NCBI RefSeq assembly: GCF_963678635.1
Contig: NC_087071.1
Location: forward strand, 38,031,858-38,095,857
From: Symsagittifera roscoffensis
Taxonomy: Eukaryota > Xenacoelomorpha > Acoela > Convolutidae
Reading direction: 5' to 3'
Length of the DNA stretch: 64,000 nucleotides
Shown here: piece after piece, positions 1 through 10,500 of the stretch
Numbering within the stretch: the stretch's first letter is position 1
Layout: the number at the start of each line of letters is the position of its first letter
Program-made: the position numbers and the translations under genes
Notes under the pieces: model-generated
The model's database searches: none
What the model was told of the DNA's origin: nothing
The model's input: only the letters and a program-made list of their open reading frames with translations

Positions 1-472
1 TGCTGGTGACAGTCTCACTCGCTCTGTGACTTCTTCAATCAAACTCGTGTGGGGATGTGGGCACCAATAGGGTCTCAACTAGTTCCAAACAGTCCCCAAA
101 TTTGTAATCACCATTTCGTTTCCATTTCCCATCTTTAGTTCTACCCTCTTATTCGAGCGCGGCACGCTGATCACCTCTGGTATCTTCTCAAGTAACAGAC
201 CTAGGCTTGGCCTTTCCCTTTCCGTCAGGTCAATCTCAATGATTTTCTCCGTTCAGAAATTTAACAAATCCGCCACCTCAAAATTCATGTAGGCGTTTCC
301 GGCCTCCGAACCAAGAAAGGGTTATAAGCTATTCCCATCACTCCAGACACATTTTGATATTCTCCCCGTTTTGTGGGCTTCGCATAGTCTTCTGCTCGAG
401 CCAAACTATGATGTAAGTCATGCCCCTCCTCAAATTTCTGGTTGTAGAACCTTCGTATTTTATCAAGCTTCC
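1..472 (-). pseudogene. Distal part of unrecognised protein family Z (locus Z1), cut off by the window edge
   Basis: Read on the minus strand, this stretch encodes segments such as KLDKIRRFYNQKFEEG, VSGVMGIAYNPF and WCPHPHTSLIEEVTERV. Each has a clear counterpart, in the same order, on the plus strand at 33,394-33,860 (RLEEVRRCYNKELK, VSGIPGMAYNPF, SWCPHPNAGLI). This shared order is my main evidence that it is coding. It is the continuation of the minus-strand block at 7,504-11,009; gypsy element A sits between them with a CTTCC duplication on each side. I recognise no domain and cannot say whether Z is a host, viral or transposon protein. The copy looks broken. It runs out of the window at base 1. 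Confidence 0.6.
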
Positions 473-726
473 TGTCATACCGGAGGGTATGATGTTCTAA
501 TACTTGAATCCGAATGGATCGATAAACCTTAATTCTAAGTCGGAGCGAAAGAAACGACTAGTTGACAGATAACATTAATTCAACTCTCTTTTCCTATTGC
601 AGTTAGAGTTCGTTCTCTCTGTCTACCAAGGTCAATTGACCAGCCATCTAGTCGTTAAACATAAGATTCTTAATAATATAAATAACATACATATAAGGTT
701 AGTTTGTCGATCCAGACCGGATGACA
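473..726 (-). repeat. 3' LTR of gypsy element A
   Basis: This 254-bp repeat starts TGTCATACCG on the plus strand and ends CCGGATGACA. It matches 7,245-7,498 over its full length with about six differences. As the element lies on the minus strand, this copy is the 3' LTR. Beside it on the element strand is a short purine-rich run, AAGGGCGAA, a plausible polypurine tract. Confidence 0.95.
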
Positions 727-1065
727 TTCGCCCTTGACAACAAAAATTTATAAACTATTGTTTTGTAAATTGAGTTTTAAAGTCCCCTTAGGACTGATAG
801 TTTGAGTTTTATAGTCCCGGTAGGACTTTTTGGCATTATTTTTTCTTGTGTATTTTTTGTGTATTTTTCTTGGCAGTTTCTTCTCCCTGGCTTTCGTGTT
901 CCTCCTCGTCATCATTCTTATCGTTTTCCGCTCCACCTTCTTGGCAAATTTTTTTGTTGATGAAAAAAATATCGTTATTCGTGTCGGTTGGTTCATCTTC
1001 AATTTGTGGCGAAATTAAATTAACAACTTCAGTTTGATTGGTCTTGCTTTTCGGACTAATTGCTT
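727..1065 (-). other. 3' untranslated or terminal coding stretch of element A
   Basis: This lies between the integrase reading frame and the 3' LTR. The minus strand holds a lysine- and arginine-rich frame (748-1,002) that looks like a continuation of the basic tail of the integrase polyprotein rather than a separate gene. Hydrophobic frames on the plus strand here are antisense by-products of T-rich sequence. Confidence 0.4.
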
Positions 1066-2985
1066 CTATGAGTTGGATGCATGCTTTGAATTGGGGAGTT
1101 TTTTCAGTAAAGCTATTTCCTGAATTAGAGATTTTAGGCTGGGATAAGCGTTTTCTTGTCTATCCGGTGGTGAATCGATTTGAAATCTACTTGGTTGTTT
1201 TGTTTCTTCGTTTTTCTTGTCTTCGATCGCGTTAATAGGCACCGGGTTTCCAAAAGCATGCGAAAGCGCCGACTTGCCGTTTCGTGTTGCTTTCCTCAAT
1301 GGTTCCGGTGCATTTGTTGGATGAGTTTGTTTTTTGTTTTGCCGCTTTGGTGATGGGTCAATGTCTTCAGAGGAATCCGATGATTGATCGTCCTCTTCGT
1401 GTTTGTCAAAGCTTGGTGTTGCTGTTTCGTTGGCTTGCGAATTCCCACCAGGAATTTCTACTTGGAGACTCATCCCACTTGTTTGTAATTTCCTTGTGGG
1501 TCGCCCGTCGGTCCGTTTCCCCGTTGCTTTTGTTTTTCTTTTTGCTGGACTATCGGATTTTCCTTGTACGGGCTTTCTTTCCTTTTGTGTCAATTTCTTC
1601 GGGAGGCCAGTTTTTTTGTCTTCCCTGAACATCGGGTGTTGGGGAGCGGTAGGATTCTCGATGTCTAAAAAACGTAGGCAAGGTCCTGATCTCCGTGCGG
1701 ACTTATAAGCAACGTAATCACTGAGGCGAGACTGTCTGCATGGTCCGTATATTAAAGGGTTCGTTACAAAAGCAACACCACTATTTCTTAATAATCTTGG
1801 TAATTTTCCGAATGTTTGAACCCAAGCATGGTGTGTGGTATATGTAAGTATTTTTCCGTCTATGGTTTTATATTTCTGTTCGAACGTTCTCGGATCCTTT
1901 ACCTTGGTCGCTATTCTTATTGTTTTTCGTGCTACCTGATCTATCCGTTTTTTCGTGTTTTTGTCTACAGTTGTTTGTAACCCCTTATACCTTATGTTCA
2001 ACTTATTTTTGACTTTTTCTATAGCTTTAGATTTTACACCTGTGTCTTTCTGTTGTGTTGTTACGTCCGAGTTTGTCAATTCCAGTGGCATTTGTGGCTT
2101 TTGGTCTCGTTTGTTGATGGATCCTTCGCCTTCCGACCATCGTTGTAAGTCATGCAATACCTCAGCGGGTAGGGGCGGCTTGGTAAGATTCTTGCGGTCT
2201 AAACATGCAAGTTTTGCATTTTTCATATTCAAATTTTCAGGTGAACTATTAGTCCCTAAGTTTGATAAAGTTGTGTTTGGTGTACGTCCCATGTGGGCCT
2301 CAAATGGTGAAATTTTTGTTACGCTATGTGGTGTAATTCTGAGTGTTTTGATAATTTCTGCTACATCTGAAGCAAGTTTGTATGCTATATTTGTTTTGTC
2401 TATTCTCATAACCGCTAATCTACGTTTTAAAGTTTGTATCATTCTCTCGACGACCCCTATTGCTCTATGATCATCCACCGGTGCAAATAGCAGCTTAATA
2501 TTGTTTGTATGACAGAAGAGCTGAAAATTTCTAGCTCTAAATGTTTGTGCTTGATCACACCTTATCCTGCGGGGTACCCCGTTGTTTGAAATGTATCGTT
2601 GCATAAATTTAATAGCAATATCTGCTGTTGTGTTTGTTACAACTTTTGCAGTTGGGAATTTTGACCACTTGTCTATTGCGACTAAAATATATGCCTCTTT
2701 ATTTAGTTCATCCGGAAGGGGTCCTGCAAAATCTAGTTGTACTTCCTCATTTGGTTCAACTACTGGTTCCATTTGGAACGAATGTTTTTTCCCGATGATT
2801 GGTTTTAAATTTTTAACTTCTTCGGTGCAGTGTTTGCAATTCTGTGCCATCTGCACAATTGCCCGATGCATATGCGGAAACCATACGTGGTTGCTAAGAT
2901 CCAGCATTGCTGCCGATCCAGGGTGCGTCAGATGCAGACTATCAAGTACTATTTGCCTCAGCTGTGTGGGGATGACTATTCTTTC
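1066..2985 (-). CDS. Integrase with long basic C-terminal extension, element A (fossil)
   Basis: The open frame at 1,066-2,907 encodes about 613 residues. Just upstream and at its start is the zinc-binding H-H-C-C module of retroviral-type integrases, ending QNCKHC. The DDE core follows: LDFAGPLP with the first aspartate, CDQAQTF with the second, then VVERMIQTLKRRL with the glutamate. It would insert the cDNA into chromosomal DNA. After the core come more than 300 residues rich in Lys, Arg, Ser and Thr, with an acidic-serine patch (EEDDQSSDSSEDID) and no chromodomain that I can recognise. That is longer than usual for this family, and it may bind nucleic acid or chromatin. It follows the RNase H region by a Ser/Thr-rich spacer. 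Confidence 0.88.
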   Translation of the reverse strand, partial: ERIVIPTQLRQIVLDSLHLTHPGSAAMLDLSNHVWFPHMHRAIVQMAQNCKHCTEEVKNLKPIIGKKHSFQMEPVVEPNEEVQLDFAGPLPDELNKEAYILVAIDKWSKFPTAKVVTNTTADIAIKFMQRYISNNGVPRRIRCDQAQTFRARNFQLFCHTNNIKLLFAPVDDHRAIGVVERMIQTLKRRLAVMRIDKTNIAYKLASDVAEIIKTLRITPHSVTKISPFEAHMGRTPNTTLSNLGTNSSPENLNMKNAKLACLDRKNLTKPPLPAEVLHDLQRWSEGEGSINKRDQKPQMPLELTNSDVTTQQKDTGVKSKAIEKVKNKLNIRYKGLQTTVDKNTKKRIDQVARKTIRIATKVKDPRTFEQKYKTIDGKILTYTTHHAWVQTFGKLPRLLRNSGVAFVTNPLIYGPCRQSRLSDYVAYKSARRSGPCLRFLDIENPTAPQHPMFREDKKTGLPKKLTQKERKPVQGKSDSPAKRKTKATGKRTDGRPTRKLQTSGMSLQVEIPGGNSQANETATPSFDKHEEDDQSSDSSEDIDPSPKRQNKKQTHPTNAPEPLRKATRNGKSALSHAFGNPVPINAIEDKKNEETKQPSRFQIDSPPDRQENAYPSLKSLIQEIALLKKLPNSKHASNS

Positions 2986-4128
2986 GTCTATGAGTAGACA
3001 ATCCTCTCGGACATGGAGTTTGTTTCTGATGTTATACCACTACTGGCCGTACGAAGTTTTGATTGCTTCCCAATCCCTCTTTTTGATGAAGTTGATAAAA
3101 GGGCGAAGGTTTCTATTTTTCTTGGTGGCTGCGGCGATAAAACGAACACCCACGACCCGTTGTAGTTTTTGTCTAAAAAAGGCGTGTCTTCCTCCGACTC
3201 CACTGTATTGATCGTTTTTTCCACAGTAGCCGCTAGTCCGGCTGATATCATTTCGTGACTGGCTTCTAACGTGTGTCCCATTGTTGGCGGTTCGATGTTG
3301 GGAGCCAGTACCTCTTGTACGCAAATTTCCGGATTTACCCGGCTGACATAAATATCCGATACTATGCCTTTTGGTTCTTCGGGTGTTTGAGTAGAAGTTG
3401 TTGTAGTTTGTGGTTCCGATGAGCTTTTTTGTGTAGTTGCTGCTGTATTAGTCGATTGTGTTTGTGTCGTCATTGTTTGCATTTTGCATCCTGAACTGAT
3501 CCGATCCGTTCTGTTTCCGGATGCATTTGTATTCGTGAAAATGATCTCCGGGAAGTTTGATTTTTTGATATTGTCGAGTTTCTTAGTCGATAGTATCTCC
3601 CTGGTGTCCCGTACGGGCGTTGATGTTTGTTGAAAATGTGCTTGTTGTGGTGACTCTTGTGCTTCCGGGTGCCCTTTCTTTCCTTTGTTGGGGTTTTTTT
3701 TTATGCCATCTGGGGTCCGAAAGGCTTTCTTCCCGATCGGATGAGCCGTGCCAGTTTTCCCGTGAAGCGATTCGTCCTCCTGCCTCTGATGATTTTAATT
3801 CTGTTGGGATGAAACCTCCTTTGAGTCCCCTAGTATCTTTACGGCTCATAGCTGCGTTGTGACGTTGTTCAAATGAAATTTTATGCACAGAGATTTTTTG
3901 GTCTTGAAATTGTTTGATCGGAAGAGCGTTGACTGATTTTCAGCAGATTTTGAGTGGAACTGATTTGTGTTATTATTTTGGCAATGACCGGTTGCGGAAT
4001 GTTTGGAGTGTTTCATTGCTAATTGAATGTTTGAAGTAGCATTCAATAGTCTTTTGTTTTTCGCGCGCTTTTTGATCAGCTGATATGGTGCTTCGCTCCG
4101 ATTGGCTAGATTGTTTAAAATGACATTG
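2986..4128 (-). other. Spacer between RNase H and integrase of element A
   Basis: The minus strand encodes low-complexity, Thr/Gln/Ser-rich protein (TTTTSTQTPEEPKG and similar) and Lys/Asn-rich stretches, with no recognised domain. In gypsy polyproteins this position usually carries a linker of variable length. Here it is unusually long, about 1.1 kb. Confidence 0.5.
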
Positions 4129-4800
4129 TCAATCATTTCCAGGTAGGTTATTAATGAATGCCCTAATTGATGCTACAACAAATTCCTCGTGATATTCACT
4201 AGGGGGTATTGCCAATCCGACCAGATTTCGGGATATGTAGTCAATTAGTCCCATTTTGCTCCCCGCGAGATGTTTGATATCGAATTGAAAGGGGATTAAT
4301 CGGGCGATCCAACGGGTGAGCCGACTTTGACTGGTTTTTGATCGCTCGCTCGCGTTCAACGAGCTGATCAAAGCTTGATGATCAGTGATGACGGTAAAAT
4401 GTTTACCATACAGATAGTATTTAAAATGTTCGATTGCCCACACGACCCCTAACAATTCAAGTTCGTTGACCGAGTATTTTTCCTCTAGTGAGTTCAAGAA
4501 TCGTGATGCATATGCTACGGCAACCCAACCTTCTGGTGAAAATCTTGTTCGAGTGCAGCTCCTAGTCCTGTAGTTGACGCATCGCATGCTATGCGAGTAT
4601 CTAAATGTTGATCAAAATGTTTGTTTTGTGTTATTTCTGAAACCAGTTTTAATTTGTTGTTAAATGCTGTGTTATGCTCTGTGGACCATTTGAGTGGTCT
4701 GTTCTTTCCTGTGTTTTTTAGTAATGGGCGTAAAGCGGCAGCGGTTTGTGCCAATTTTGGAATGTAGCGTGTGAGGTGATGTATGGAACCCATAAAACTT
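4129..4800 (-). CDS. RNase H domain, element A (fossil)
   Basis: The region carries the RT connection and RNase H domain of a gypsy polyprotein. The order on the minus strand is the palm-side helix (MGSIHHLTRYIPKLAQT), LLKNTGKNRPLKWS, then RIACDASTTGLGAALEQ with a catalytic aspartate. Next come AYASRFLNSLEEKYSVNELE and VITDHQALISSL, which are hallmark RNase H motifs, and the terminal IPFQFDIKHLAGSKMG. The enzyme removes genomic RNA during reverse transcription. It lies directly downstream of RT on the element strand and upstream of the spacer and integrase. Confidence 0.88.
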
Positions 4801-4837
4801 TTTTAGTTGTTTAAAAGTTTTCGGTGGTGATAGTTTC

Positions 4838-5689
4838 TCAATAGCTTGTTTTTTTTACCAGTGGTTTTGTACCCCCGCTAATAAAAGTAAATCCTAACCA
4901 CTCAACTTGTTTGCATGCAAACTTACATTTATCCAATGATATTGCTAAGTTTTCTTCATCCAATTTTTTCAAAACTGATTGTAACTTCTGTTTATGTGTA
5001 TCCAACGATCCTTTTGTGACAATCAAAATATCGTCCAAATGAGCGTAAGTGTTCGTGAAATTAGTATGAGTTGAATCAATCGCTTTTTGAAATTCGGCTG
5101 GCATATCCGTGAGGCCATAGAATCCTGTTTGAAATTGATACGTTCCAGTAGCGTGGCCTCCAATAAGACTAAAGTTGCATTGTTCCTTGGTCATTTTATC
5201 CAATGGGATTTGTGAGTATGCGTAACGAAGGTCCAGTGTTGAAAATAGCGTTTGTTGAGACTTGTCTGATTTTATCACCTGCGCGATGTTATCCAACAGG
5301 AGTTCAATGTTGGGCATTTGGTATTTGTTTTTGTGTATGAGATTGTTGATTTTCTTAGAATCAAGTGCGAGTTTGACTGTTTGATCCTTTTTGACTGTGA
5401 TCACAATGGGACTAATAAATTGTTGGTTCGAACTTTTATCCAACTTGATGATGTGGTTTTGATCCTTCAACTTGTTGAGCTCCCCTTCAACTCTTTCCTG
5501 TAAGTGTATAGGAATACGTCGGCCTTTCTGTTGTATTGGTATGAAGTCTTGACTGAATTGGGTTTTCATCATGTGATTTTTTGATTTTCCGATACGTATG
5601 CATAGTTGTTGGAAATTATTTTTCACCCATTGTTTGATACCCGGATCAGATTCGTCTTTTTTGCGAATATTCAAAATCGTTTGTTTGTT
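4838..5689 (-). CDS. Reverse transcriptase, element A (fossil)
   Basis: The 278-residue open frame is a gypsy-type RT. Motifs in order are SPIVITVKKDQTVKLALDSK, STLDLRYAYSQIPL (palm aspartate), FYGLTDMPAEFQKAID and the catalytic box YAHLDDILIVTKGS (LDD form), followed by SLDKCKFACKQVEWLGFTF. It copies element RNA into cDNA in the cytoplasmic particle. It is preceded by a retropepsin-like region and followed by RNase H, as in Ty3/gypsy. The clade within gypsy is not settled by eye. Confidence 0.93.
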   Translation of the reverse strand, partial: NKQTILNIRKKDESDPGIKQWVKNNFQQLCIRIGKSKNHMMKTQFSQDFIPIQQKGRRIPIHLQERVEGELNKLKDQNHIIKLDKSSNQQFISPIVITVKKDQTVKLALDSKKINNLIHKNKYQMPNIELLLDNIAQVIKSDKSQQTLFSTLDLRYAYSQIPLDKMTKEQCNFSLIGGHATGTYQFQTGFYGLTDMPAEFQKAIDSTHTNFTNTYAHLDDILIVTKGSLDTHKQKLQSVLKKLDEENLAISLDKCKFACKQVEWLGFTFISGGTKPLVKKTSY

Positions 5690-6219
5690 TTTTTCTTGAA
5701 TTAGCTTGACGCCGATTTTTGGTAGTAAATTGCGTCCGATGATATTGGCTTTTTGATAGCCTGCAATGATGAATGGGGCTGATTGAATCTTCCAGCCTCC
5801 CGATTCAATTGTTATGAGTAATCGTTCTTTTGGGATTATTGTTTCGCCATTATAACAGGCCAGATTTCTTGCTGTGTCGTCTGGTGGGATACACTTGAAT
5901 AGTGCTGATCTATCGTTTTGTTGAATGCGTCGTGCGGTTTTTCATTCAAAAACGACATTGGATTTCCTGATTCGGCGATAGCAAATAGTTGTTCTGTTTT
6001 TGTTTTTAGTTTTACGACATGTCCATTCAGATCATTTTCTGACAGGAGATTTTTATTTTTGATCTCAAACGATTCAGCGATTGCCATAACCGAAAAGTTG
6101 TCTATTTGATATTCATCCCATCCATTACTTGACGTAAGCTCGGCAAAAGCTACCGGATTGTTTTCCGTTTCGAGGCTTTCTGTTTCTATTCCTTCCCGAT
6201 GCTCATCATGTCGGGTCAA
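5690..6219 (-). CDS. Aspartic protease region, element A (fossil)
   Basis: Between the zinc knuckle and RT, the minus strand encodes a segment with FAIAESGNPMSFLNEK, which resembles the active-site loop region of retroelement proteases, and further on ANIIGRNLLPKIGVKL, the typical C-terminal 'IIGRxLL' signature of retropepsins. It would cut the Gag-Pol polyprotein. Position and the second signature support the call; the first is a weaker match. Confidence 0.65.
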
Positions 6220-7245
6220 ATAATTAACGTTTGTAGATCTGCAAACTTTTGCAAAATGACTTCGTTTGACACATTTTGAACAAATTTTATCTTTCGCCGG
6301 GCAAGATTGCAGGTGATTCTGATTGTATTTCTGTCTTGTCCTCTTGTGTTTTGGGATTCGCGTGAATATGGTCGACCGCGGAAACCGCCTCTACCTCTTT
6401 GTGATTTCTGATTATTTGTCGAATTATATCGACCACCCTGATTATTGATATAATGTATGGGTTCTTGTTTTGGTGTAGTTTGTCCCCCGAATGGGTTTAT
6501 CTTCATAGTTTGACTATGTTCAATTCCTTTTTCTCTACGAATTGCGTCTTGTGGGGTTCGTTGTTTTTGCTAACAATTCTTCTGCATTTTTTTCATTGTG
6601 CATGTGTGCTGAAAACATGTCTCTAACCCATTCGTCTTCTCTGTCTCCGCAATCTGCCTGTGATGCCAATTCGACGAGATCTGCATGAAATTGTTCCAGA
6701 CTTTCCGTTTTCTTTTGTTTACGGCAAAAAAAATTGTATCGCTAGAACGCTACAATTCTATTAGTGACGAAGATATCCTCCAATGTTGTCATAAATTCTT
6801 GCGTGGTTACATTGTGTAATACTAGGTTAGGTTGTTTTTGCTGAATTTGTCTTTGGCCTTCGGCCCCCAAACAGAGAAAAAGGTAGCTTCGGACCCGTGC
6901 GTCTGCTTCGTCCCATCTGTATGAGTTACATAAGACCCCTTTCTCCTGGGCTTTTATGACGTGATTTTCATGTCCGACTCGTTTTTCTTGATTGCGCACC
7001 TCGCGGTTTTTCCTTTGTGCATCAGTTTCGCCCTGTATTTCAATTTCGTATACAGGCTCAACAGGGTCTGCGTGTTGTGGTTTTGGTCGTAGTAGATTCC
7101 GGATTTCCATCCCATCCTTTGCAAATACGGCCATCTCCATTATAGCTGCCCACTTTGTCCATTCGAGTGGTGGTTCGGCCGATGCTCTCTCCCAAAATGG
7201 GTTGATATTCAGTGGGTTTTTGGTATATCCTGCTGACTGCGCCAT
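6216..7245 (-). CDS. Gag with CCHC zinc knuckle, element A (fossil)
   Basis: The minus-strand frame starts at 7,245 with MAQSAGYTKNPLNINPFWER and continues through a helical Gag-like segment (PPLEWTKWAAIMEMAVFAKD ... RVRSYLFLCLGAEGQRQI). Downstream is an Arg/Gly/Asn-rich stretch (QRGRGGFRGRPYSRE) and, at about 6,240-6,281, a perfect CX2CX4HX4C knuckle (CSKCVKRSHFAKVC) for RNA binding. The start codon overlaps the LTR end and primer site: its A is the last LTR base and TGG the first bases of the primer site. Gag would form the particle and package element RNA. Confidence 0.75.
7235..7244 (-). promoter_or_regulatory. Primer-binding site for tRNA-Ser, element A
   Basis: Immediately inside the 5' LTR, the element strand reads TGGCGCAGTC. 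This is the complement of the 3' end of animal tRNA-Ser (GACTGCG plus CCA). The same primer type is known for Drosophila 17.6 and 297. The match is 10 bases from the LTR edge. Confidence 0.8.
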
Positions 7246-7498
7246 GTCATACCGAAGGGTATGATGTTCTAATACTTGAATCCGAATGGATCGATAAACC
7301 TTAATTCTAAGTCGGAGCGAAAGAAACGACTAGTTGACAGATAACATTAATTCAACTCTCTTTTCTTATTGCAGTTAGAGTTCGTTCTCTCTGTCTACCA
7401 AGGTCAAGTGACCAGCCATCTAGGCGTTAAACATAAGATTCTTAATAATATAAATAACATACAAATAAGGTTAGTTTGTCAATCCAGACCGGATGACA
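7245..7498 (-). repeat. 5' LTR of gypsy element A
   Basis: This is the second 254-bp LTR, with the same TG...CA ends as 473-726. On the element strand it is the promoter-bearing 5' LTR. The 5-bp host duplication CTTCC follows at 7,499-7,503. Confidence 0.95.
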
Positions 7499-7503
7499 CT
7501 TCC

Positions 7504-10500
7504 CATGGCTCTCTAGAGACTGCTTTGAGCTCTCTGCTTTTTCGATTCCAGTACTCTGGTATACGTTCAGGATAATAGAGGAGACTCTCCTTTCCATAGT
7601 TTTACTTCCCACCGCTTTTTGATGGCACATTTGAACAGTAGTGTCGGTTATCACTGACATGATCCACCTCAAGAAGCAAGTGGCATCTTTCCTTCTCGCT
7701 AGGCGCAATCCCGAGGTGTCTCGAGCAATAGTTGCACCAGCAGTTGGTACACCTGCAAACCCTTGTCACCCAGTTTAAGTTTGTCGTGCGAGGTCAACGC
7801 CTCTAACGCCACTCCCGCAAAACTCCATGTGAACATCAACTGTCCTGCCGTTCTGACAAAAGGATTCGCCAACAATGTCAATGCCGACGAGGGTGCCCTC
7901 ATCACATCTTCAAAGTACTCAAGATGCAGGTTCTCCCAAGACCGCCCCAGCTGGTTTCCCAACTCTAGCTTGTTAACTTCGGCCTTCTGCTGGGTAGCCT
8001 AATGCCGCCGCTTGCGGGACACCCCGCAATCAAGCTTCTTCAGGCAACTCTCCAGTTCTTTCGTGGTCTCCAGAGCTATCCATCAAGGCCAAGCGGTGTT
8101 TCTCGTCTCATTTTTCTCGAGAGGATCGCACGTCACTTGCTTCCCAATGGTCTGGTGTTGCGTCGAAAGCCACTCCTTCCGGATGTCCACTTCCCACGTT
8201 TGTCCACTAGTCGAACCCCTCTTCGCATTTGGCTTTTGGGGTTTGAAGTCATCCTCCGTTCCCGGAGTCGTTGAAGCTGCCATTTCTCGCAGCACCTCCG
8301 CCAACCTACTGAGTGCTGAGCTGATCTTGTAGGCCGCTGTTTTCCCCCTTTAGATTCTTCTCTGAAACTTCATCCGCCAAAGGACTCGACTTCTTTGTCC
8401 ATGTCCCTCTTTTCCGACTTTTGCCTCCCCCTTCTCTGGCCTTAAGAAAATTTATATCTTTAATCATATTTTTATCATCCACTTCAACACTTATTCTTTT
8501 ATCATCAGTTTTGTTGTTTAGAGTAGAGCTATCTTTACATGGGTTGGCCCCGATATCCTGTTTCTGCTTCCTTAGGCTAATCATGTTCTCGAGCAGCCTT
8601 TTTCCCACTTTCTCGTCCAGTCCAGTGCCTATCAGGACTGGCTCTCCAAATTTCACTACCGTGCTCCACAGTTCATCCTTGAAGTCGTCTACTTTAGCTT
8701 TGTCTTCCACCCTCTGATTGAACTCGCTCAAAAAACTTTGCCACGCCTCCTCATCCAGCGTGCTCAAGAACATTTCTTTGTTGCCTTCAAAGGTATTCTT
8801 CTCCCTTACTTCATCGGTCAGGAGCACCATTCCCATGTTGGATGGTTCACTCGTTAGTGGCAGCTCAAGATTCTTCCGGGGAGACCCCAAAGTTGGGGTG
8901 GCCGTGTTTGCCCAGTTGTCCCCACTCAGATCTTGTAGTAGCTCACGTGTAGTGCCGGGACTGAAATCTCAGTTCGTTGCCCCTCCGTCGGGCTTATTCC
9001 CCACTTCCATTTTTTCTCCAGCTTCGCTGAGGGTTGTTTAGTCCATGTTCTCCCCCTCCTTGACTCCGTCTGATCCTCTCTAGCGCGTCAGTGAATCTGT
9101 TTTCCAGTGGAAGGTTTCTTCTGTTCCTGTGGAAGGGTTCCCACTGATAGGGGTGAAGGTGTCGTCGGATATGCTGCCCTTTTTTTCAGTGAGGGGCACG
9201 TATAGAACTCCTGCCGCGTCCAACTTTCGTCCCTTCTGTTGCAGGTCTACTTCCTGCAATCCATAGGGTGCCCGATATTGTCTCGTGCCAAATTTCATTT
9301 CATCCTTCAGGGCTAGGTGACCTTCCTCCACGATCATCCTTCCGTCATCATAGATGGGCAGCTTGCTCTCGAGTCCTGCCTTCTCAAGATTTTTCAGCAC
9401 TTCCCGAACATCATACTTTGGAGGCATCGAACCTCGCATCTTCTTTGCTTGCGTGGTCCACGAACTTATCTTGGTTTCACAGGTATGGAGATACACCGCT
9501 GCCGAATACCCGATGAACAAGAGGTCCTACCTTTCCGTGAACATCTTTTGCTGCTGCTCTACCGTTGCTCTCGCGTGTAGGGAAGAGACTACTATGGGGC
9601 TATTCATCTTCAGCGTCATCCGCCTCACCGTCGGGAACTCAGGAATCGCGGCGGGCAACACGTCCCGCTCAAGTATTGTCTCCAGCTCCCTCTTCGTAAT
9701 CTCGAAGCTCTTCGTCCAGGCTGGGATCCTCAAAACTTCCCTCGTGTCTTTTGCTTTTGGGTTCAAGTTCCACAATTTCGGATAGACTTCTCGCTTTCCC
9801 CCCATCCTGCCTTGCATTTGACCCCTGAAATTGAGCACTGATAGCTCTGGGTCCTTTATCTTCCCGAAGAGTACTGTCTCACTCATTCGCGCTCTCGAGT
9901 CTTCTTGTCGGCACCAGTTTAGTGCCGTCCCATCCAGATCGCTGTTCAGGCTCACGTGGACCACCGAGTGTCGGTACGCTGCCACAAGCGGATCCGGGAA
10001 GGCGTACGTCACGGCTGGCCCATAACTACAGGTCACCACCTCTCCCAGTCCCCTGATCATCCCCACGGGATCAGATCTCATGGCCAAGCGCAAGTCGGAC
10101 AGGAGAGGTATTCCTCCATTCGCCTCCCTCACTTCTTGTATTGTCTTTGCGCTTCTCTCTTCGCCTGTCAAATGCCTGTTCTGCATCAGGAGTTATTCTA
10201 CTAGCAGCGTCTTCAGTCCAGCAGCACACTTGTAGGAATAAGTCCCTGGACTAGTGTGGGCCTTCCTCGCCGACAGGGGTTCCCCATATTTGATCAGTTG
10301 ATGAAATGTAGTCAGTTCCCCATGTGTCAGGAGTATTAGGGTCAAGTATCCGTCAATTCGGAGCATTTCCACGCCTCTGCTAAACATATATGCTGGGCCC
10401 ATTTTGAACAGGTACCTGGGGTATACCAAGTACAAGGCCAGTAGGATGTTGATTGGCATACTCAAGAGTACCAGCACGAACGCCTCGAAGATCGCGTTTC

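Larger units (their letters stand above)
473..7498 (-). mobile_element. Ty3/gypsy LTR retrotransposon, element A, with both LTRs
   Basis: A structurally complete element runs from LTR to LTR. The 254-bp LTRs at 473-726 and 7,245-7,498 begin TGTCAT and end ATGACA, and I count about six differences between them, so insertion is fairly recent (about 97-98% identity). The target duplication CTTCC is at 468-472 and 7,499-7,503. Minus-strand order is LTR, primer site, gag with zinc knuckle, protease, RT, RNase H, spacer, integrase with long C-terminal extension, purine-rich stretch, LTR. That order (RT and RNase H before integrase) defines Ty3/gypsy. No envelope-like gene is seen. The coding part is broken, by roughly half a dozen changes. 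It is inserted inside family Z, so Z was there first. Confidence 0.93.

Noticed and set aside
1955-3211. Long plus-strand open frames opposite the element A integrase
   Set aside because: They are antisense to a frame with clear integrase motifs and have no family features of their own.
8002-8717. Plus-strand open frames opposite family Z
   Set aside because: The minus strand has the cross-locus similarity to 33,394-34,528; the plus frames have odd Ser/Leu-rich composition and no match.
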